Source: an uncultured Prevotella sp. (GTDB taxonomy: Bacteria; Bacteroidota; Bacteroidia; Bacteroidales; Bacteroidaceae). From it: a DNA stretch of 62,098 nucleotides. Below the pieces are notes generated by a model, which was not told the DNA's origin, searched no databases, and worked only from the letters and a program-made list of their open reading frames with translations. This document shows positions 1 to 9,771 of the stretch, piece by piece. Positions within the stretch are counted from its first letter, which is position 1. Each line of letters begins with the position of its first letter. Position numbers and translations under genes: made by a program. The stretch spans positions 1 through 62,098 of the forward strand of contig CABUXJ010000014.1 of assembly GCA_902495455.1 (NCBI GenBank). The letters are read 5' to 3'.

Positions 1-688
1 GGGTGGGGGCGAGCCGTTTCAGACAGAGCATCGTGCCGCCTTCCGGAAGTCCGATGCACCGCCGTTTGAACGCCTCCGAGGCCGAACTCTCGGCCGACAG
101 CGCAAAGAGCGTACCGATCTGAACACCCTCGGCGCCCAGTGCCTGCGCCGCCAGCATGGCCTGTCCGCTGCCGATACCGCCCGCCGCCAGCAACGGCAGT
201 GATGTGGCGTGGCGCACCTGCGGGATGAGTGCCATCGTTGTGGTCTCCTCACGTCCGTTGTGCCCGCCAGCCTCGAAACCTTCCGCTACGACGGCGTCAA
301 CTCCTGCGTCCTCGCACTTACGGGCGAAAAGACTGCTCGAAACGACGTGGGCAACGGTCACTCCGGCTTCGTGGAGCATCGGCGTGAACCGTTTGGGACT
401 GCCGGCGGAGGTGAACACAATCTTCACGCCGCTGTCGATGATGAGCCTTATCAGCCTGTCAATCTCCGGATACATCAGCGGGACATTGACGCCCCACGGC
501 TTGTCTGTGGCCTGTTTCATCTTCGTGATATGTTCCTGAAGGGTCTCGGGGTGCATCGAACCGGCTCCGAGGAGTCCCAGTCCGCCGGCGTTGCTCACCG
601 CTGAGGCCAACCGCCAGCCGCTGCACCACACCATGCCGCCCTGTACGATAGGGTAGCGGATGCCGAAAAGTTCTGTTATTCTGTTCAT
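1..688 (-). CDS. FabK / nitronate monooxygenase family flavoenzyme (3' end outside window)
   Basis: The minus-strand frame opens with ATG at 688 (MNRITELFGIRYP) and runs off the left edge, giving 229 residues. It shows the FMN TIM-barrel signature of the 2-nitropropane dioxygenase/FabK group: QGGM near residue 17, EGFEAGGHNG near 140, AAGGIGSG near 170 and GAEGVQIGT near 190. Family members either reduce enoyl-ACP in the last step of fatty-acid elongation (FabK) or oxidise nitronates. The sequence alone does not separate these. The protein should be soluble and cytoplasmic. The family assignment is firm; the substrate is open. No operon partner is visible, and the neighbouring gene is divergent. 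Confidence 0.85.
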   Translation of the reverse strand, partial: MNRITELFGIRYPIVQGGMVWCSGWRLASAVSNAGGLGLLGAGSMHPETLQEHITKMKQATDKPWGVNVPLMYPEIDRLIRLIIDSGVKIVFTSAGSPKRFTPMLHEAGVTVAHVVSSSLFARKCEDAGVDAVVAEGFEAGGHNGREETTTMALIPQVRHATSLPLLAAGGIGSGQAMLAAQALGAEGVQIGTLFALSAESSASEAFKRRCIGLPEGGTMLCLKRLAPT

Positions 689-932
689 GTTCACTTGTTT
701 TTTTACGTTCCTTTTTTATTATAATGCTTTGGCCATCGGCCGTATGGCAAAGTTACGACATAATGGCGACAATCGCTGCCCGCGTCTGTGAAAAATGTTT
801 CAGCGGATGAGGCCGGACGGTTAATCTATGTTTATGAAATCAAAGACAGCTCAGAAAAACTGAAGAAACGACAATAAGGTCGTACGGTTGTAATTATTTG
901 AAAAGAAAGAGGTTATATTCGATTTTATTCGT

Positions 933-940
933 TATATTTG
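933..940 (+). promoter_or_regulatory. -7 box (TATATTTG) of the 970 gene
   Basis: TATATTTG matches the Bacteroidota -7 consensus TAnnTTTG and lies 29 bases before the ATG at 970. No good -33 TTTG is present at the usual spacing. The rest of the 689-969 gap holds nothing else I recognise. Confidence 0.5.
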
Positions 941-969
941 CAAAATGTTGAATAAATAAAGGTTAGAAC

Positions 970-2544
970 ATGAAAATAAGTATTTCACGTCTGTTTAAGG
1001 TTTCAGACTCCACCGGTGCATGTCTCGTTTGGTTCGTTGTCATCATTGCAGCGATAGTCTTTAACGCATATGTGGACAATGGCCGCATCAATCCCGACAG
1101 CGATATGATCGTCATGAACCACAAAACCGCGGTAACATCTTATCCCGGCAAGGACACCATTGTGACTCCGGTGAAATCCGGAGACAGTCTGCGGTTGCTC
1201 GGCTATTATCCCGCGCGCCACGCAAGACCGCACAAACTGTGGGTCGAGACGGCTGACGGCACACGCGGATTAATCGATTTGATTGAGTTTGGTATTCCTC
1301 TGACTGTTAAGAAGGGCAAACATCAGGGCGATACGGTGACTGTGACGGGCATAGATCTCAAGGGAAACAAATATGAGTTCACCTATCCTGACGGCACCGT
1401 AGACCAGCTGAATTACGAAAAATTCATGCCCGTCATGTCCGACCGCTTGTCCGACCGTACGCTGAATCCCGACACACGGGCGTGGTTCATGTCTAAGGGC
1501 AAGTTCGAACGGCTCTATCTCGGCCGCACGTTCGGCGAGTGTGACAGTCTGCGCCGTCCGGCCATCCACGTGGCCAGAACCGCCGGCGGTATTGTCGCAG
1601 AGTTTGAGGTGCGCGTCTTCGATCCCGCCGACGGCAAGTTCTACCGTCCCGTCGTGACCTTCAACGACTCGCTTGTAGCCTCGTCATACGAGCTGTTTTA
1701 TAAGAGTGACCGCAGCGACTGGCTGCTGAAGAGACTGCCGTTGGTTACAAAAATTGTGGATGCGGACTGGCTGAGCAGCCTCATACAAGGCCCGCTGTAT
1801 AATGATGTCGAGTCCGAGACCCCGACCTCATGGTGGATGTGGACACTGTTCGGCATCTTCTTGGTGCTATATGCCGGCGGTTTCTTTGTGTGGGTGTTCT
1901 GCACTGGTGCCGCGCCGACCCTTCTGATGGGCTTCCTCGTCCGTTTCCGTCATGTCTACTATCCCCTCGGCGATAAGAGTTTGCGCATGCTTCTTGGCGT
2001 TGTCACCATCGGCAGCGTCTATGTTTGGAGCGTGCTCATGCTCCTGTGGGGCATGTTTTGGCCGTTCCTCGCCGCCATCTTTATGGCATCGTTCTATCTG
2101 TTCGTGCTCACCGCCTCACCGCTCGACCACGTTCCCCACGTGCGTTGTCTCGGCTGCCGTCGTCTTCACACCATGCGTCAGGTAGCAGAGCGCATCGTCC
2201 GCGAGCACGACGAGTGGGTGGACGAGAGCAAGGAGGGCGAGCTGCTGGGCAAGAAAGTGCGCAAGTGGGACACGTGGACAGACCGCATCACCACCAGAAC
2301 TGACAGTTATGGCAATAAGCACGTCTCGACAGATAGGATTAACATGAAGCACCACACGGAGACAACGCGGACGGTACGCATGCACGATTATAAGGTGCTG
2401 TTGCACATAACTGATTATGAACAGGAGCACCGTTGCCGCTTTTGCAATCAGAAGGAGCTGACGCACTCGACCTCATGGCGTGAGATTGACCGCAAATATC
2501 TCGGCAGTCACGTGACGACAGATGTGTCGGAGGATGTCGATTGA
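970..2544 (+). CDS. Membrane protein with split CxxC pair, function unknown
   Basis: This 524-residue protein matches no family I can name. Residues 18-36 form a membrane anchor. Residues 40-270 are an extracytoplasmic or soluble region in which 45-105 resembles an SH3-like domain. Hydrophobic segments follow at about 288-318 and 338-385. The C-terminal ~135 residues are polar and contain C393-x-x-C396 and C488-x-x-C491, which together could form one zinc ribbon or rubredoxin-like knuckle. The start is supported by the -7 box 29 bases upstream and the MKISISRLFK opening. It ends in a strong terminator, so it is probably a single-gene transcript. Confidence 0.75.
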   Translation: MKISISRLFKVSDSTGACLVWFVVIIAAIVFNAYVDNGRINPDSDMIVMNHKTAVTSYPGKDTIVTPVKSGDSLRLLGYYPARHARPHKLWVETADGTRGLIDLIEFGIPLTVKKGKHQGDTVTVTGIDLKGNKYEFTYPDGTVDQLNYEKFMPVMSDRLSDRTLNPDTRAWFMSKGKFERLYLGRTFGECDSLRRPAIHVARTAGGIVAEFEVRVFDPADGKFYRPVVTFNDSLVASSYELFYKSDRSDWLLKRLPLVTKIVDADWLSSLIQGPLYNDVESETPTSWWMWTLFGIFLVLYAGGFFVWVFCTGAAPTLLMGFLVRFRHVYYPLGDKSLRMLLGVVTIGSVYVWSVLMLLWGMFWPFLAAIFMASFYLFVLTASPLDHVPHVRCLGCRRLHTMRQVAERIVREHDEWVDESKEGELLGKKVRKWDTWTDRITTRTDSYGNKHVSTDRINMKHHTETTRTVRMHDYKVLLHITDYEQEHRCRFCNQKELTHSTSWREIDRKYLGSHVTTDVSEDVD

Positions 2545-2572
2545 AATTATGTCTATCGGCTCAAAATTACTG

Positions 2573-2622
2573 AAAAAACGCGGAAAATCGGCTCAAGACG
2601 AGCCGATTTTCCGTGTTTTTTT
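2573..2622 (+). terminator. Rho-independent terminator after the 970 gene
   Basis: A long stem pairs 2573-2594 with 2600-2621 around a 5-base loop. The core arms CGGAAAATCGGCTC and GAGCCGATTTTCCG are perfect, and a run of T follows. Confidence 0.9.
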
Positions 2623-3264
2623 AGTTCATCTGACATTTGGAATTATAGTTCAATCAGTGTCAGACAAGACAGGCTCACTCAGCCTACATTATTCATAGCT
2701 TTCCGAATGAGGCTGTCACATCGTTTCCGACTAACGGCAGAGATGCGTGCATCGAGCGGACGGTGTGACGGCAGGGATGCCGGAACGTCAGAATAATATC
2801 AAATTTTTAACATTTCGTTTTCCTTTAAAATCGAGACAAAAATGCCGAGATTTTAACATCGTCATGTCGTTTCACGACCGAAAAAATTTGTCGGCCGAGC
2901 CGTAAGGGCCTTATTGCATCGCAACAAGCACGCCGTTGGTTTGTAACGGGCACGCCGCCGCAATGCAACGAGGGCCCCGTTGCAGACCAACGGGGCCCTT
3001 ACGGCAAGATACGGAATATGTGAAAATCTTTTTGTGTAACGTATTCGCTTGATTGTCAATGTGTTGTGAAAATCGTCAAAAAGTCGCAAATTTTGACCCG
3101 AAGGCTTGATTTTTCCGGATAATGCGCGTTTTGCGAGACGTTTGTAAAGATTGTTCTGAGTTTTTAACACTTCGTCCCGATGCCGGATGAACCCAAAAAT
3201 CCCAATATACAGGTGATGCCGTAGCATCGTCGTATATTGGGATTAGTATGTGCTAAAGAACTGC
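2623..3264. repeat. Gene-free stretch with GC-rich palindromic repeat module
   Basis: No convincing gene lies here. Arms GCCGTAAGGGCC (2899-2910) and GGCCCTTACGGC (2994-3005) enclose a core of shuffled words such as GTTGCA, GGGGCC and CACGCCG. The same vocabulary recurs at 14.9-15.1, 29.3-29.5 and 43.0-43.2 kb. A motif at 2687-2699 (CATTATTCATAGC) matches the arm of a hairpin at 14325. A palindrome near 3200-3240 has arms AATCCCAATATAC and GTATATTGGGATT. Confidence 0.65.
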
Positions 3265-6200
3265 TTACCGGTTGTTATACTTCATGCCATTCTTGACAAT
3301 GATTCCTCGGTATGACTCCGTTGCGGGCTGTCCGTTGAGCCTGAACAGTCTGTTGTCGTCATCGTAGGACGGCGAGGCGGCGCCGGCGTTGACGATGCCG
3401 ACGGTTCCGGAGATGTTGATGAGCTCAATCTCCTGACCGGCCGTTGTGGGGATGTCATAGAGATAAGAGGTCGGAAGTGTGGTCGAAGGGATCTTCGACT
3501 TGTCGGCAACTATCGGGTCGGGCATGGCGTATGGTTGCGTCAGCGCGTTGGTGTTGTCGCCCGAGGAGTTGGCAAGCGGCGTGCCGTCAGCCATTTTCAG
3601 CTGCGTATGGCTGCGCAAACGGAGATTGCCGCCGACGGTAGATTTGATCTTCACGGACTCTACGTTGCCGTCTTTCCACTTCAGCTCGGTGACTACGAAG
3701 CCGCCGCGTGAGCGCAGACCGCTGACCTCACCGTTCTTCCACGACGAAGGCAGGGCGGGCAGCAGGTGGACGAATCCGGCGTGAGATTGCAGCAGCATCT
3801 CGGCGACACCGGCGCAGCAGCCGAAGTTTCCGTCGATTTGGAAAGGAGCGTGAGCGTCAAACATGTTGGCGTAAGTACCACCATCGGCGTCGTTCATCGT
3901 GGCGTTGGGGTCCATCAGGCGCAGTTGGTTCTTGATGATGGTCAGCGCGTGGTCGCCGTCAAGCATGCGTGCCCATTGGCAGACCTTCCATCCCATCGAC
4001 CATCCGCGTGCCGCATCTCCACGGCCGACGAGCGACTTGTGGACACCCTGATAGACCGTCGGATTGACGTAGGGCGACACCTGATTGCCGGGATATGCTC
4101 CCCAGAGGTGGGACAGATGGCGGTGGGAGGTGTTCTCGCGGTCCCAGTCCTCCTGCCATTCCTGTATCTGGCCGTATTTGCCTATCTTGTAGGGAGTCAG
4201 ACGGGCCTTAAGCTCGTCGAGCTGAGCCGCAAAATACTCGTCAAGGCCGAGCGTGCGGGCGGCTTCGGCCGTGTTTTTCAGCACGTCGTAGACCATCTGG
4301 TTGTCCATTGCCACGCCGCCGAACAGCGCCACATTCACCTTCGAACCGTCATCCTTATTATAAGAATAGAGTCCGGGATGGTTTTCGGGAGAGTTTGACG
4401 GACATACGACCATGTATCCCGTGTTGGGGTCTTTGACCAGGAAGTCCTGATAGAACTGGGCGCATCCCTTCATGACCGGATAGATTTCGGCAAGGTATGT
4501 CTTGTCGCCGGAGAACAGATATTTTTCCCAAAGGTGGGAGCAGAACCATGCGTTGCATGTGGGCCATACACCGACGGGGCCGTTGTCGACGGCTCCCGTT
4601 GTGCGCCAGATGTCCGTGTTGTGATGAAGCACCCATCCGCGTGCGCCGTACATCTCTCTTGCGGCGTCCGCTCCGGTGACGGAAACGTCCTTTACCATCT
4701 GTATGAACGGATCGTGACACTCGGAGAGATTGGCCACCTCAGCCGGCCAGTAGTTCATCTCGACGTTGATATTGGCCGTATATTTGGAGTCCCATGCCGG
4801 ATATTGGCGTGCGTTGGGATTCCAGATGCCCTGCAGGTTGGCCGGTTGCGTTCCCGGCTGCGACGAGGATATGAGCAGATAGCGGCCGAACTGGAAATAG
4901 TTGGCCACGAGCCCCGGGTCGGCTGCCGTCGTCCGGAACTCCTTTATGCGTGTCTCCGTGTCCTTCTTCTCTTGCTCCTCATTGGTTCCGAGATCGATGC
5001 TGACGCGGTCAAACTGCTCCTTGTATTTTGCGACATGGCCGTTGAGTGTCGTCTCATAGTCCTTGTTCTTGCCGAGATAGCCGTTCATGTAGGCCAGAGC
5101 CTTGGCCTCCGCATCGGCGCTGATATCGTTGTAGTTGACAAAGTTGGTGGCCGACGAGATGACGATGGTGGCCGATGTGGCGTCCTTGACCTCTATGGCC
5201 GGTGCTTTCGGATTGCCGGCGACGAGGCCGCTCTGCATGATGTTCTGCGTGGCGGTGGCCGTCTGCGTGCCGCCGTCGTTGATGACCTTGATGAAAGTAT
5301 AGCAGTTGAGCTTGTTGTCGACGTTCTCCGACTGGGTCTTTGATGGGACGAGCGAAGCCTCGATCATGCCGTCAGCGGTAATCTTGTTGACGCCCAGCTT
5401 CTCCATGTTGGTTTTCACCGGCGCGGCATAGCTTACGTTGAAGTTCAGTTTGCCGGGCTCGGACGCCTCAATGCGCATCACCGTCACATTGTCCTCCATC
5501 GACGTGAATACCGTTCGGGTGTAGGTCACGCCGTTGACGACATAGGATGTTGTGGCCGTGGCGTCCGACAGGTCGAGCGAGCGGACGTATGCCTGTGCGT
5601 CGACGGCGCCTTCAGTTTGTCCGAGTTCCTCGTCGTCGTAGCGCTGTCCGGGGAAGGAGACGAGGACACAGCCTGCCGCCTGATATTGCGCGCCATGCGA
5701 AGCGGTCGACATCCAGTTGGGTATGGCCAGTTTCTGGGCTTCCACATAGTTTCTGTTGAAGATATATTGCTGAACCTGCGAGAGCACCGACTTGGCGTTG
5801 GCGTTGTGGTTGCGGTTGGGCGACTGGCCCCAGAACGTGTCTTCATTGAGTTGCAGCGTGTCGACGGCCACGCTTCCGCTGACCATTGCTCCAAGGCGTC
5901 CGTTGCCCAACGGCAGAGCTTCCTCCCAGTATCTGGCCGGGCGGTGATACCAGAGACGGTTCTTGCTTTCGAGCACGGGCGGCGGCACGGGGCGTGTGTC
6001 GGACGTCGTGAATGTCGTGGATATGGGCATGTCATATACGTTTCCGGCGAGGTCGGCCAGCGAGCCGGCGGGCAGATTGAACGTATAGGACGTCGTGAGG
6101 TCAAGGTCGGCGAAGGCGAACGTCACCTTATTGACGTTGACGACGGGCGAGAGCTTCTGACTCTTGCCCGTGGCGTTGTTGGTCAGCGTGGCCGTGGCGG

Positions 6201-7014
6201 TACCATTCGCTTTTACACCCTCGTTGAAGTTGAGGATAATCTTTCCCGTCGGGACGACGCCTGCTGCATTGTCGGCCGGTGTGATGTCCTTGAGGCGGGG
6301 CGCCTGTGTGTCCTCCGCGTAGATGTTGACGTACTTCAGGTTGTAGTTGCTCGTCTTGGTTGCAGACTGTATCAGCATGCGTATTATAAGTCTCTCCTTG
6401 TTGTCGGCGTCGAGGTTGTAGTTGGCGTCGACGTATGTGTTCCAGTGTGCCCCCGCGGTGTAGTCGCTGAGGACCGTCCACGTGCTGCCGCCGTCGGTGG
6501 AGTAGACGACGCCAAACTTCGTTGCCGAGCTGGAACCGTCACCGATGGCGAAGTTCAGTTTGATGTTGCTAAGGTCGGTCGTCGGCATGGAGACTTCAAA
6601 ATACTGGTCGTGTTTCGTGCCGTCGGTATAATCGGCCTTCGCCGTGAATTTGTCAGTGGAAGCCGTGTTGAGGCGCAACAGATAGTTTGGGGTCGAGCCG
6701 CTTGAGGTCACTTCCCACCGTCCGTCGCTCGTGTGGACGGTCACGCGGCAGTCTTCCGGAACCATTGCACACTCGTTCGGAAGGAAGTAGGGCTGTTGTG
6801 TCTTCCAGTAAGTGTTGGCGATGTGTGACCATCCCAATGTGTTCGGCGTGAAGATGATGGCAGTCCCGTCTTTTTCGGAGTCGTAGCCCGTCGTGAATTC
6901 CCACTTTGCCACCACGGTTTGAACCGCGGCGGCATCCATTCCACCGAGGAGCAGCATCAGCAGTAGTCCTAAGCGGAATAATGGCTTCTTGTCTCTTTTG
7001 TTGTTCATTGTCAT
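3265..7014 (-). CDS. Secreted GH95 glycoside hydrolase (alpha-L-fucosidase/galactosidase type)
   Basis: The family's N-terminal block is clear about 345 residues in (LWYHRPARYWEEALPLGNGR, then LNEDTFWGQSP). Later blocks NINVEMNYWPAE, CPSNSPENHPG, SHRHLSHLWGAYPG and FQIDGNFG carry the Asn, Glu, His and Asp positions conserved around the GH95 active site. GH95 enzymes remove terminal alpha-1,2-linked L-fucose, or sometimes L-galactose, from host or plant glycans. Ahead of the catalytic part are a beta-rich region and a Big_5-type Ig domain (around ITPADNAAGVVPTGKI). I start at 7014 (MTMNNKRDKK) because a hydrophobic signal peptide follows at once; an upstream ATG at 7083 would add a non-signal-like leader. 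It is divergent from the regulator at 7346, its likely controller. Confidence 0.9.
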   Translation of the reverse strand: MTMNNKRDKKPLFRLGLLLMLLLGGMDAAAVQTVVAKWEFTTGYDSEKDGTAIIFTPNTLGWSHIANTYWKTQQPYFLPNECAMVPEDCRVTVHTSDGRWEVTSSGSTPNYLLRLNTASTDKFTAKADYTDGTKHDQYFEVSMPTTDLSNIKLNFAIGDGSSSATKFGVVYSTDGGSTWTVLSDYTAGAHWNTYVDANYNLDADNKERLIIRMLIQSATKTSNYNLKYVNIYAEDTQAPRLKDITPADNAAGVVPTGKIILNFNEGVKANGTATATLTNNATGKSQKLSPVVNVNKVTFAFADLDLTTSYTFNLPAGSLADLAGNVYDMPISTTFTTSDTRPVPPPVLESKNRLWYHRPARYWEEALPLGNGRLGAMVSGSVAVDTLQLNEDTFWGQSPNRNHNANAKSVLSQVQQYIFNRNYVEAQKLAIPNWMSTASHGAQYQAAGCVLVSFPGQRYDDEELGQTEGAVDAQAYVRSLDLSDATATTSYVVNGVTYTRTVFTSMEDNVTVMRIEASEPGKLNFNVSYAAPVKTNMEKLGVNKITADGMIEASLVPSKTQSENVDNKLNCYTFIKVINDGGTQTATATQNIMQSGLVAGNPKAPAIEVKDATSATIVISSATNFVNYNDISADAEAKALAYMNGYLGKNKDYETTLNGHVAKYKEQFDRVSIDLGTNEEQEKKDTETRIKEFRTTAADPGLVANYFQFGRYLLISSSQPGTQPANLQGIWNPNARQYPAWDSKYTANINVEMNYWPAEVANLSECHDPFIQMVKDVSVTGADAAREMYGARGWVLHHNTDIWRTTGAVDNGPVGVWPTCNAWFCSHLWEKYLFSGDKTYLAEIYPVMKGCAQFYQDFLVKDPNTGYMVVCPSNSPENHPGLYSYNKDDGSKVNVALFGGVAMDNQMVYDVLKNTAEAARTLGLDEYFAAQLDELKARLTPYKIGKYGQIQEWQEDWDRENTSHRHLSHLWGAYPGNQVSPYVNPTVYQGVHKSLVGRGDAARGWSMGWKVCQWARMLDGDHALTIIKNQLRLMDPNATMNDADGGTYANMFDAHAPFQIDGNFGCCAGVAEMLLQSHAGFVHLLPALPSSWKNGEVSGLRSRGGFVVTELKWKDGNVESVKIKSTVGGNLRLRSHTQLKMADGTPLANSSGDNTNALTQPYAMPDPIVADKSKIPSTTLPTSYLYDIPTTAGQEIELINISGTVGIVNAGAASPSYDDDNRLFRLNGQPATESYRGIIVKNGMKYNNR

Positions 7015-7168
7015 AGGTTTTATTAATATAGTATAGAATGTTGTTTTCAAGAACTGTTCCGCGTTGTCTGACGTTCCGCTCACGCCTTTGCCGTGTGGTT
7101 TCGGTCGGGGGCGACCGCAGCCTGACCGGCCTGACGGGAGGCCGTTCCGCAGTTGGCGCTATTGTCCG

Positions 7169-7176
7169 CAAAGATA
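7169..7176 (-). promoter_or_regulatory. -7 box (TATCTTTG) for the GH95 gene
   Basis: The minus strand reads TATCTTTG about 155 bases before the chosen GH95 start, in the region shared with the divergent regulator. It matches TAnnTTTG and implies a long 5' leader. Confidence 0.5.
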
Positions 7177-7283
7177 GCTGCAGGACACATAAAATATGTG
7201 GAAAAAGCGCCCATTCATGATGCAAAAAGGGCTCATCGGACGTTTTTTACACGTTTTTCGGACGCTACGGCCGCCTTTTTCCG

Positions 7284-7291
7284 TATATTTG
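7284..7291 (+). promoter_or_regulatory. -7 box (TATATTTG) for the AraC-type regulator
   Basis: TATATTTG lies 55 bases before the ATG at 7346 and faces away from the GH95 promoter. No clear -33 box was seen. Confidence 0.5.
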
Positions 7292-7345
7292 CAGATGTTT
7301 ATATCCTTTCGGACGGTCTGTGACCGGACGACAAACTGCTGACTG

Positions 7346-9673
7346 ATGAGACACCTCTTTATATTAATAATGTTCTGCCTGAACATGATATGCGCCTATC
7401 CGCAGCGCACAACCACCTACGACATCCATTCCGGGCTGCCCCACTGGGTCGTCTCCGGCATCGTCCAGGACCGTCAGGGCTTCATCTGGGTCTCGACGTG
7501 GAACGGTCTCTGCCGCTACGACGGCTATGAGTTCCGGCAGATAAAGGCGCGGCCGGGCGACGGAACACACATCAGTTCGGAGGTCATAAGGAAGATGGAG
7601 CTTGACGGCCGGGGCAACATCGTCTGCAGGACAACCGGCGGCTCGTTCATGTTTGACACGCGGACATACCGCCTGTATGATGTGGCCCGGCATGTCCCGC
7701 CCGCCATCAACAGTCTGGAAAGAACGGCGCCGTTCACTGACAGAGAGGGAAATCAGTGGCAGATAGAGTGCTACGGCATAACCAAGACCGTAAGCGAGCA
7801 TCGTCCCGCGTCGCTCGTCTCCGGCACGGAAAACGTTCAGGCGAGGGCCTTCATGAGAGACGACCGTCAGCGCTGGTGGCTCGCCACAAAGGATGACGAA
7901 ACCGTCCGCATCTATGACAAGACCAACCGACTCATCGGATATGTCGGCGGCGACGGACGTATTCACAAGGAGAAAACCCGCTTCGGATACAGGGCCTACT
8001 GTCTCATGCAGACGCGCGGCGGCGATGTTTGGGTGGGATGCAAACCCGGCGCCCTGCTGCGACTGCGCCCCGTGTCGGACAATGAGTTTGAGGTCACGAG
8101 GATTGCCAGCCGGCTGTGTGACGTCATCTATCACATCGTGGAAGACCATGACGGCCGTTTGTGGCTTGCTTCGTTCGGCGGCGGCGTTCAGTGCGTGCCC
8201 GATCCGGCGTCAGCCAATCCCGAAACTGTCGGTTTCAGCTGCGGCGAGGCAGATGTGAAGCATGACAAGGTGAGGCGTCTGCTCATTACCTCCGATGGAA
8301 ACCTTGTCTGCGCGACGACAAACGGGCTCGTCGTGGGCCGGATAGACCGTCGGGACATCCGCCGGACAACGTTCCGACGATTGACGCGCGACGGCGAAAG
8401 GAAGGAGAGCCTGTGCAACAACGCCGTCATGGACGTGACGGCCGACGGGCGGGGCAGGATATTCGTCGCCACGGTCAACCACGGCATTGACATGATAGAC
8501 GGGAAGGAGCTGATGGCGCCGGAGCCGTCGTTCACCAACTTCAACAGTGCAAACTCATCGCTGACCTCCGACGCATGTCTGGCCATGACGATGAAGGACG
8601 ACGGCAGGATATTGGTCGTCTGCGTCGACCGGGTCATGGAGTTTGAGCCGGACAGCGACCGGACCGTGACCTACGCGCGCAGCTTCTGGAACGACAGATG
8701 CCATTTTTCGGAGGAACGGCCGCTCCGTCTCTACGATGGTTCATGGATATTCGGGCAGGAACAGGGGGCGTATGTGGCCACCCGCCGCAGCATGGAGACG
8801 CGGGACGTCACGCCGCCGTTACGTCTGACCTGTCTTTCGGTCAACGGAAAGCTGCCCGACCTCGGTGTCTGTGCCCGCGACACGATAGTCATCGGCACTG
8901 ACGAACGTAACTTCTCCCTGTCATTTGCCGCACTGTGCTACCATGATAACTCGGAAATCTGCTACCGCAGCCGTATCGGAGAGGCGGCGTGGAGCGTGGC
9001 TGACAAGCAGCGCACACTTACGTTCTATGACATGCAGCCCGGAGAATATGTGCTGGAGATACAGTCGACCGACCGCTACGGTCGTTGGACGGACAACAAC
9101 CGCAAAGTCGTCATCGTCGTGAAATACCACTGGTATGAGACACTTTGGGCACGGATAATGCTTTGGTTGCTCATCGCTGGCGTTATCGCGGCTGTCATAC
9201 ACACCATGTTCTATATCCGCTCATTGAACCGGCAGCGCCGCGAACTGCTCGACAAGTATATGGCCTTGCTTGACAGCGGCAAGACACCGGAGGCCGGACC
9301 GGATGAGCAGCGCATGGACAGTCAGCCCGGAAATCTGTCGGAAAGTGACCGCAAGTTCCTGCAACGTGTCGAACTGTACATAGAGGAGAACATCGGAAAC
9401 AGTGAAGCCAACATCGACGACATGGCCGCTTTTGCGGCTTCGAGCCGCAGCAGTCTCAACCGCAAGTTGCGTTCGCTCGTCGGCATCACGGCCGCCCAAC
9501 TGCTCATCGACGCCCGCATGAGACAGGCCGCCCGCATGCTCAGCCGTCCGGCGGATGGCGGGAAGCCGAACATATCGGATGTGGCCTATAAGTGCGGATA
9601 TACCGACACGAGATATTTCTCGCGCTGTTTCAAGAAGAAATACGGCGTGGCACCATCCGAATATTCATGCTGA
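7346..9673 (+). CDS. Membrane-spanning beta-propeller sensor with AraC DNA-binding domain (SusR-like)
   Basis: The order of parts is a signal or anchor (1-19), two-component-regulator propeller repeats (about 25-520, with units such as GFIWVSTWNGLCRYDG), a Y_Y_Y domain (about 525-595), one membrane helix (about 600-625) and a C-terminal AraC helix-turn-helix (about 680-775, ending SDVAYKCGYTDTRYFSRCF). Histidine kinase and receiver modules are absent, so this is not a classical hybrid two-component system. It resembles the SusR layout, in which a periplasmic glycan sensor is joined directly to a DNA-binding domain across the inner membrane. Its divergence from the GH95 gene suggests it senses a fucosylated breakdown product and activates that gene. 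The ligand is inference. Confidence 0.88.
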   Translation: MRHLFILIMFCLNMICAYPQRTTTYDIHSGLPHWVVSGIVQDRQGFIWVSTWNGLCRYDGYEFRQIKARPGDGTHISSEVIRKMELDGRGNIVCRTTGGSFMFDTRTYRLYDVARHVPPAINSLERTAPFTDREGNQWQIECYGITKTVSEHRPASLVSGTENVQARAFMRDDRQRWWLATKDDETVRIYDKTNRLIGYVGGDGRIHKEKTRFGYRAYCLMQTRGGDVWVGCKPGALLRLRPVSDNEFEVTRIASRLCDVIYHIVEDHDGRLWLASFGGGVQCVPDPASANPETVGFSCGEADVKHDKVRRLLITSDGNLVCATTNGLVVGRIDRRDIRRTTFRRLTRDGERKESLCNNAVMDVTADGRGRIFVATVNHGIDMIDGKELMAPEPSFTNFNSANSSLTSDACLAMTMKDDGRILVVCVDRVMEFEPDSDRTVTYARSFWNDRCHFSEERPLRLYDGSWIFGQEQGAYVATRRSMETRDVTPPLRLTCLSVNGKLPDLGVCARDTIVIGTDERNFSLSFAALCYHDNSEICYRSRIGEAAWSVADKQRTLTFYDMQPGEYVLEIQSTDRYGRWTDNNRKVVIVVKYHWYETLWARIMLWLLIAGVIAAVIHTMFYIRSLNRQRRELLDKYMALLDSGKTPEAGPDEQRMDSQPGNLSESDRKFLQRVELYIEENIGNSEANIDDMAAFAASSRSSLNRKLRSLVGITAAQLLIDARMRQAARMLSRPADGGKPNISDVAYKCGYTDTRYFSRCFKKKYGVAPSEYSC

Positions 9674-9731
9674 TGTGTTGCGTAAGGGTAAAAACACGCT
9701 CTCACGGCGCAGTTATCTCGGAAAAAAAGAG

Positions 9732-9739
9732 TAACTTTG
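9732..9739 (+). promoter_or_regulatory. -7 box (TAACTTTG) for aguA
   Basis: TAACTTTG lies 33 bases before the aguA start and matches TAnnTTTG. It would drive aguA-aguB. Confidence 0.55.
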
Positions 9740-9771
9740 CGGCGTAATTACAAATGCCGTGACAGGACGAG

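Noticed and set aside
2862..3227. A 121-codon minus-strand frame in the 2.6-3.3 kb gap
   Set aside because: It is translated repeat and palindrome sequence with no recognisable motif, so I treat it as non-coding.
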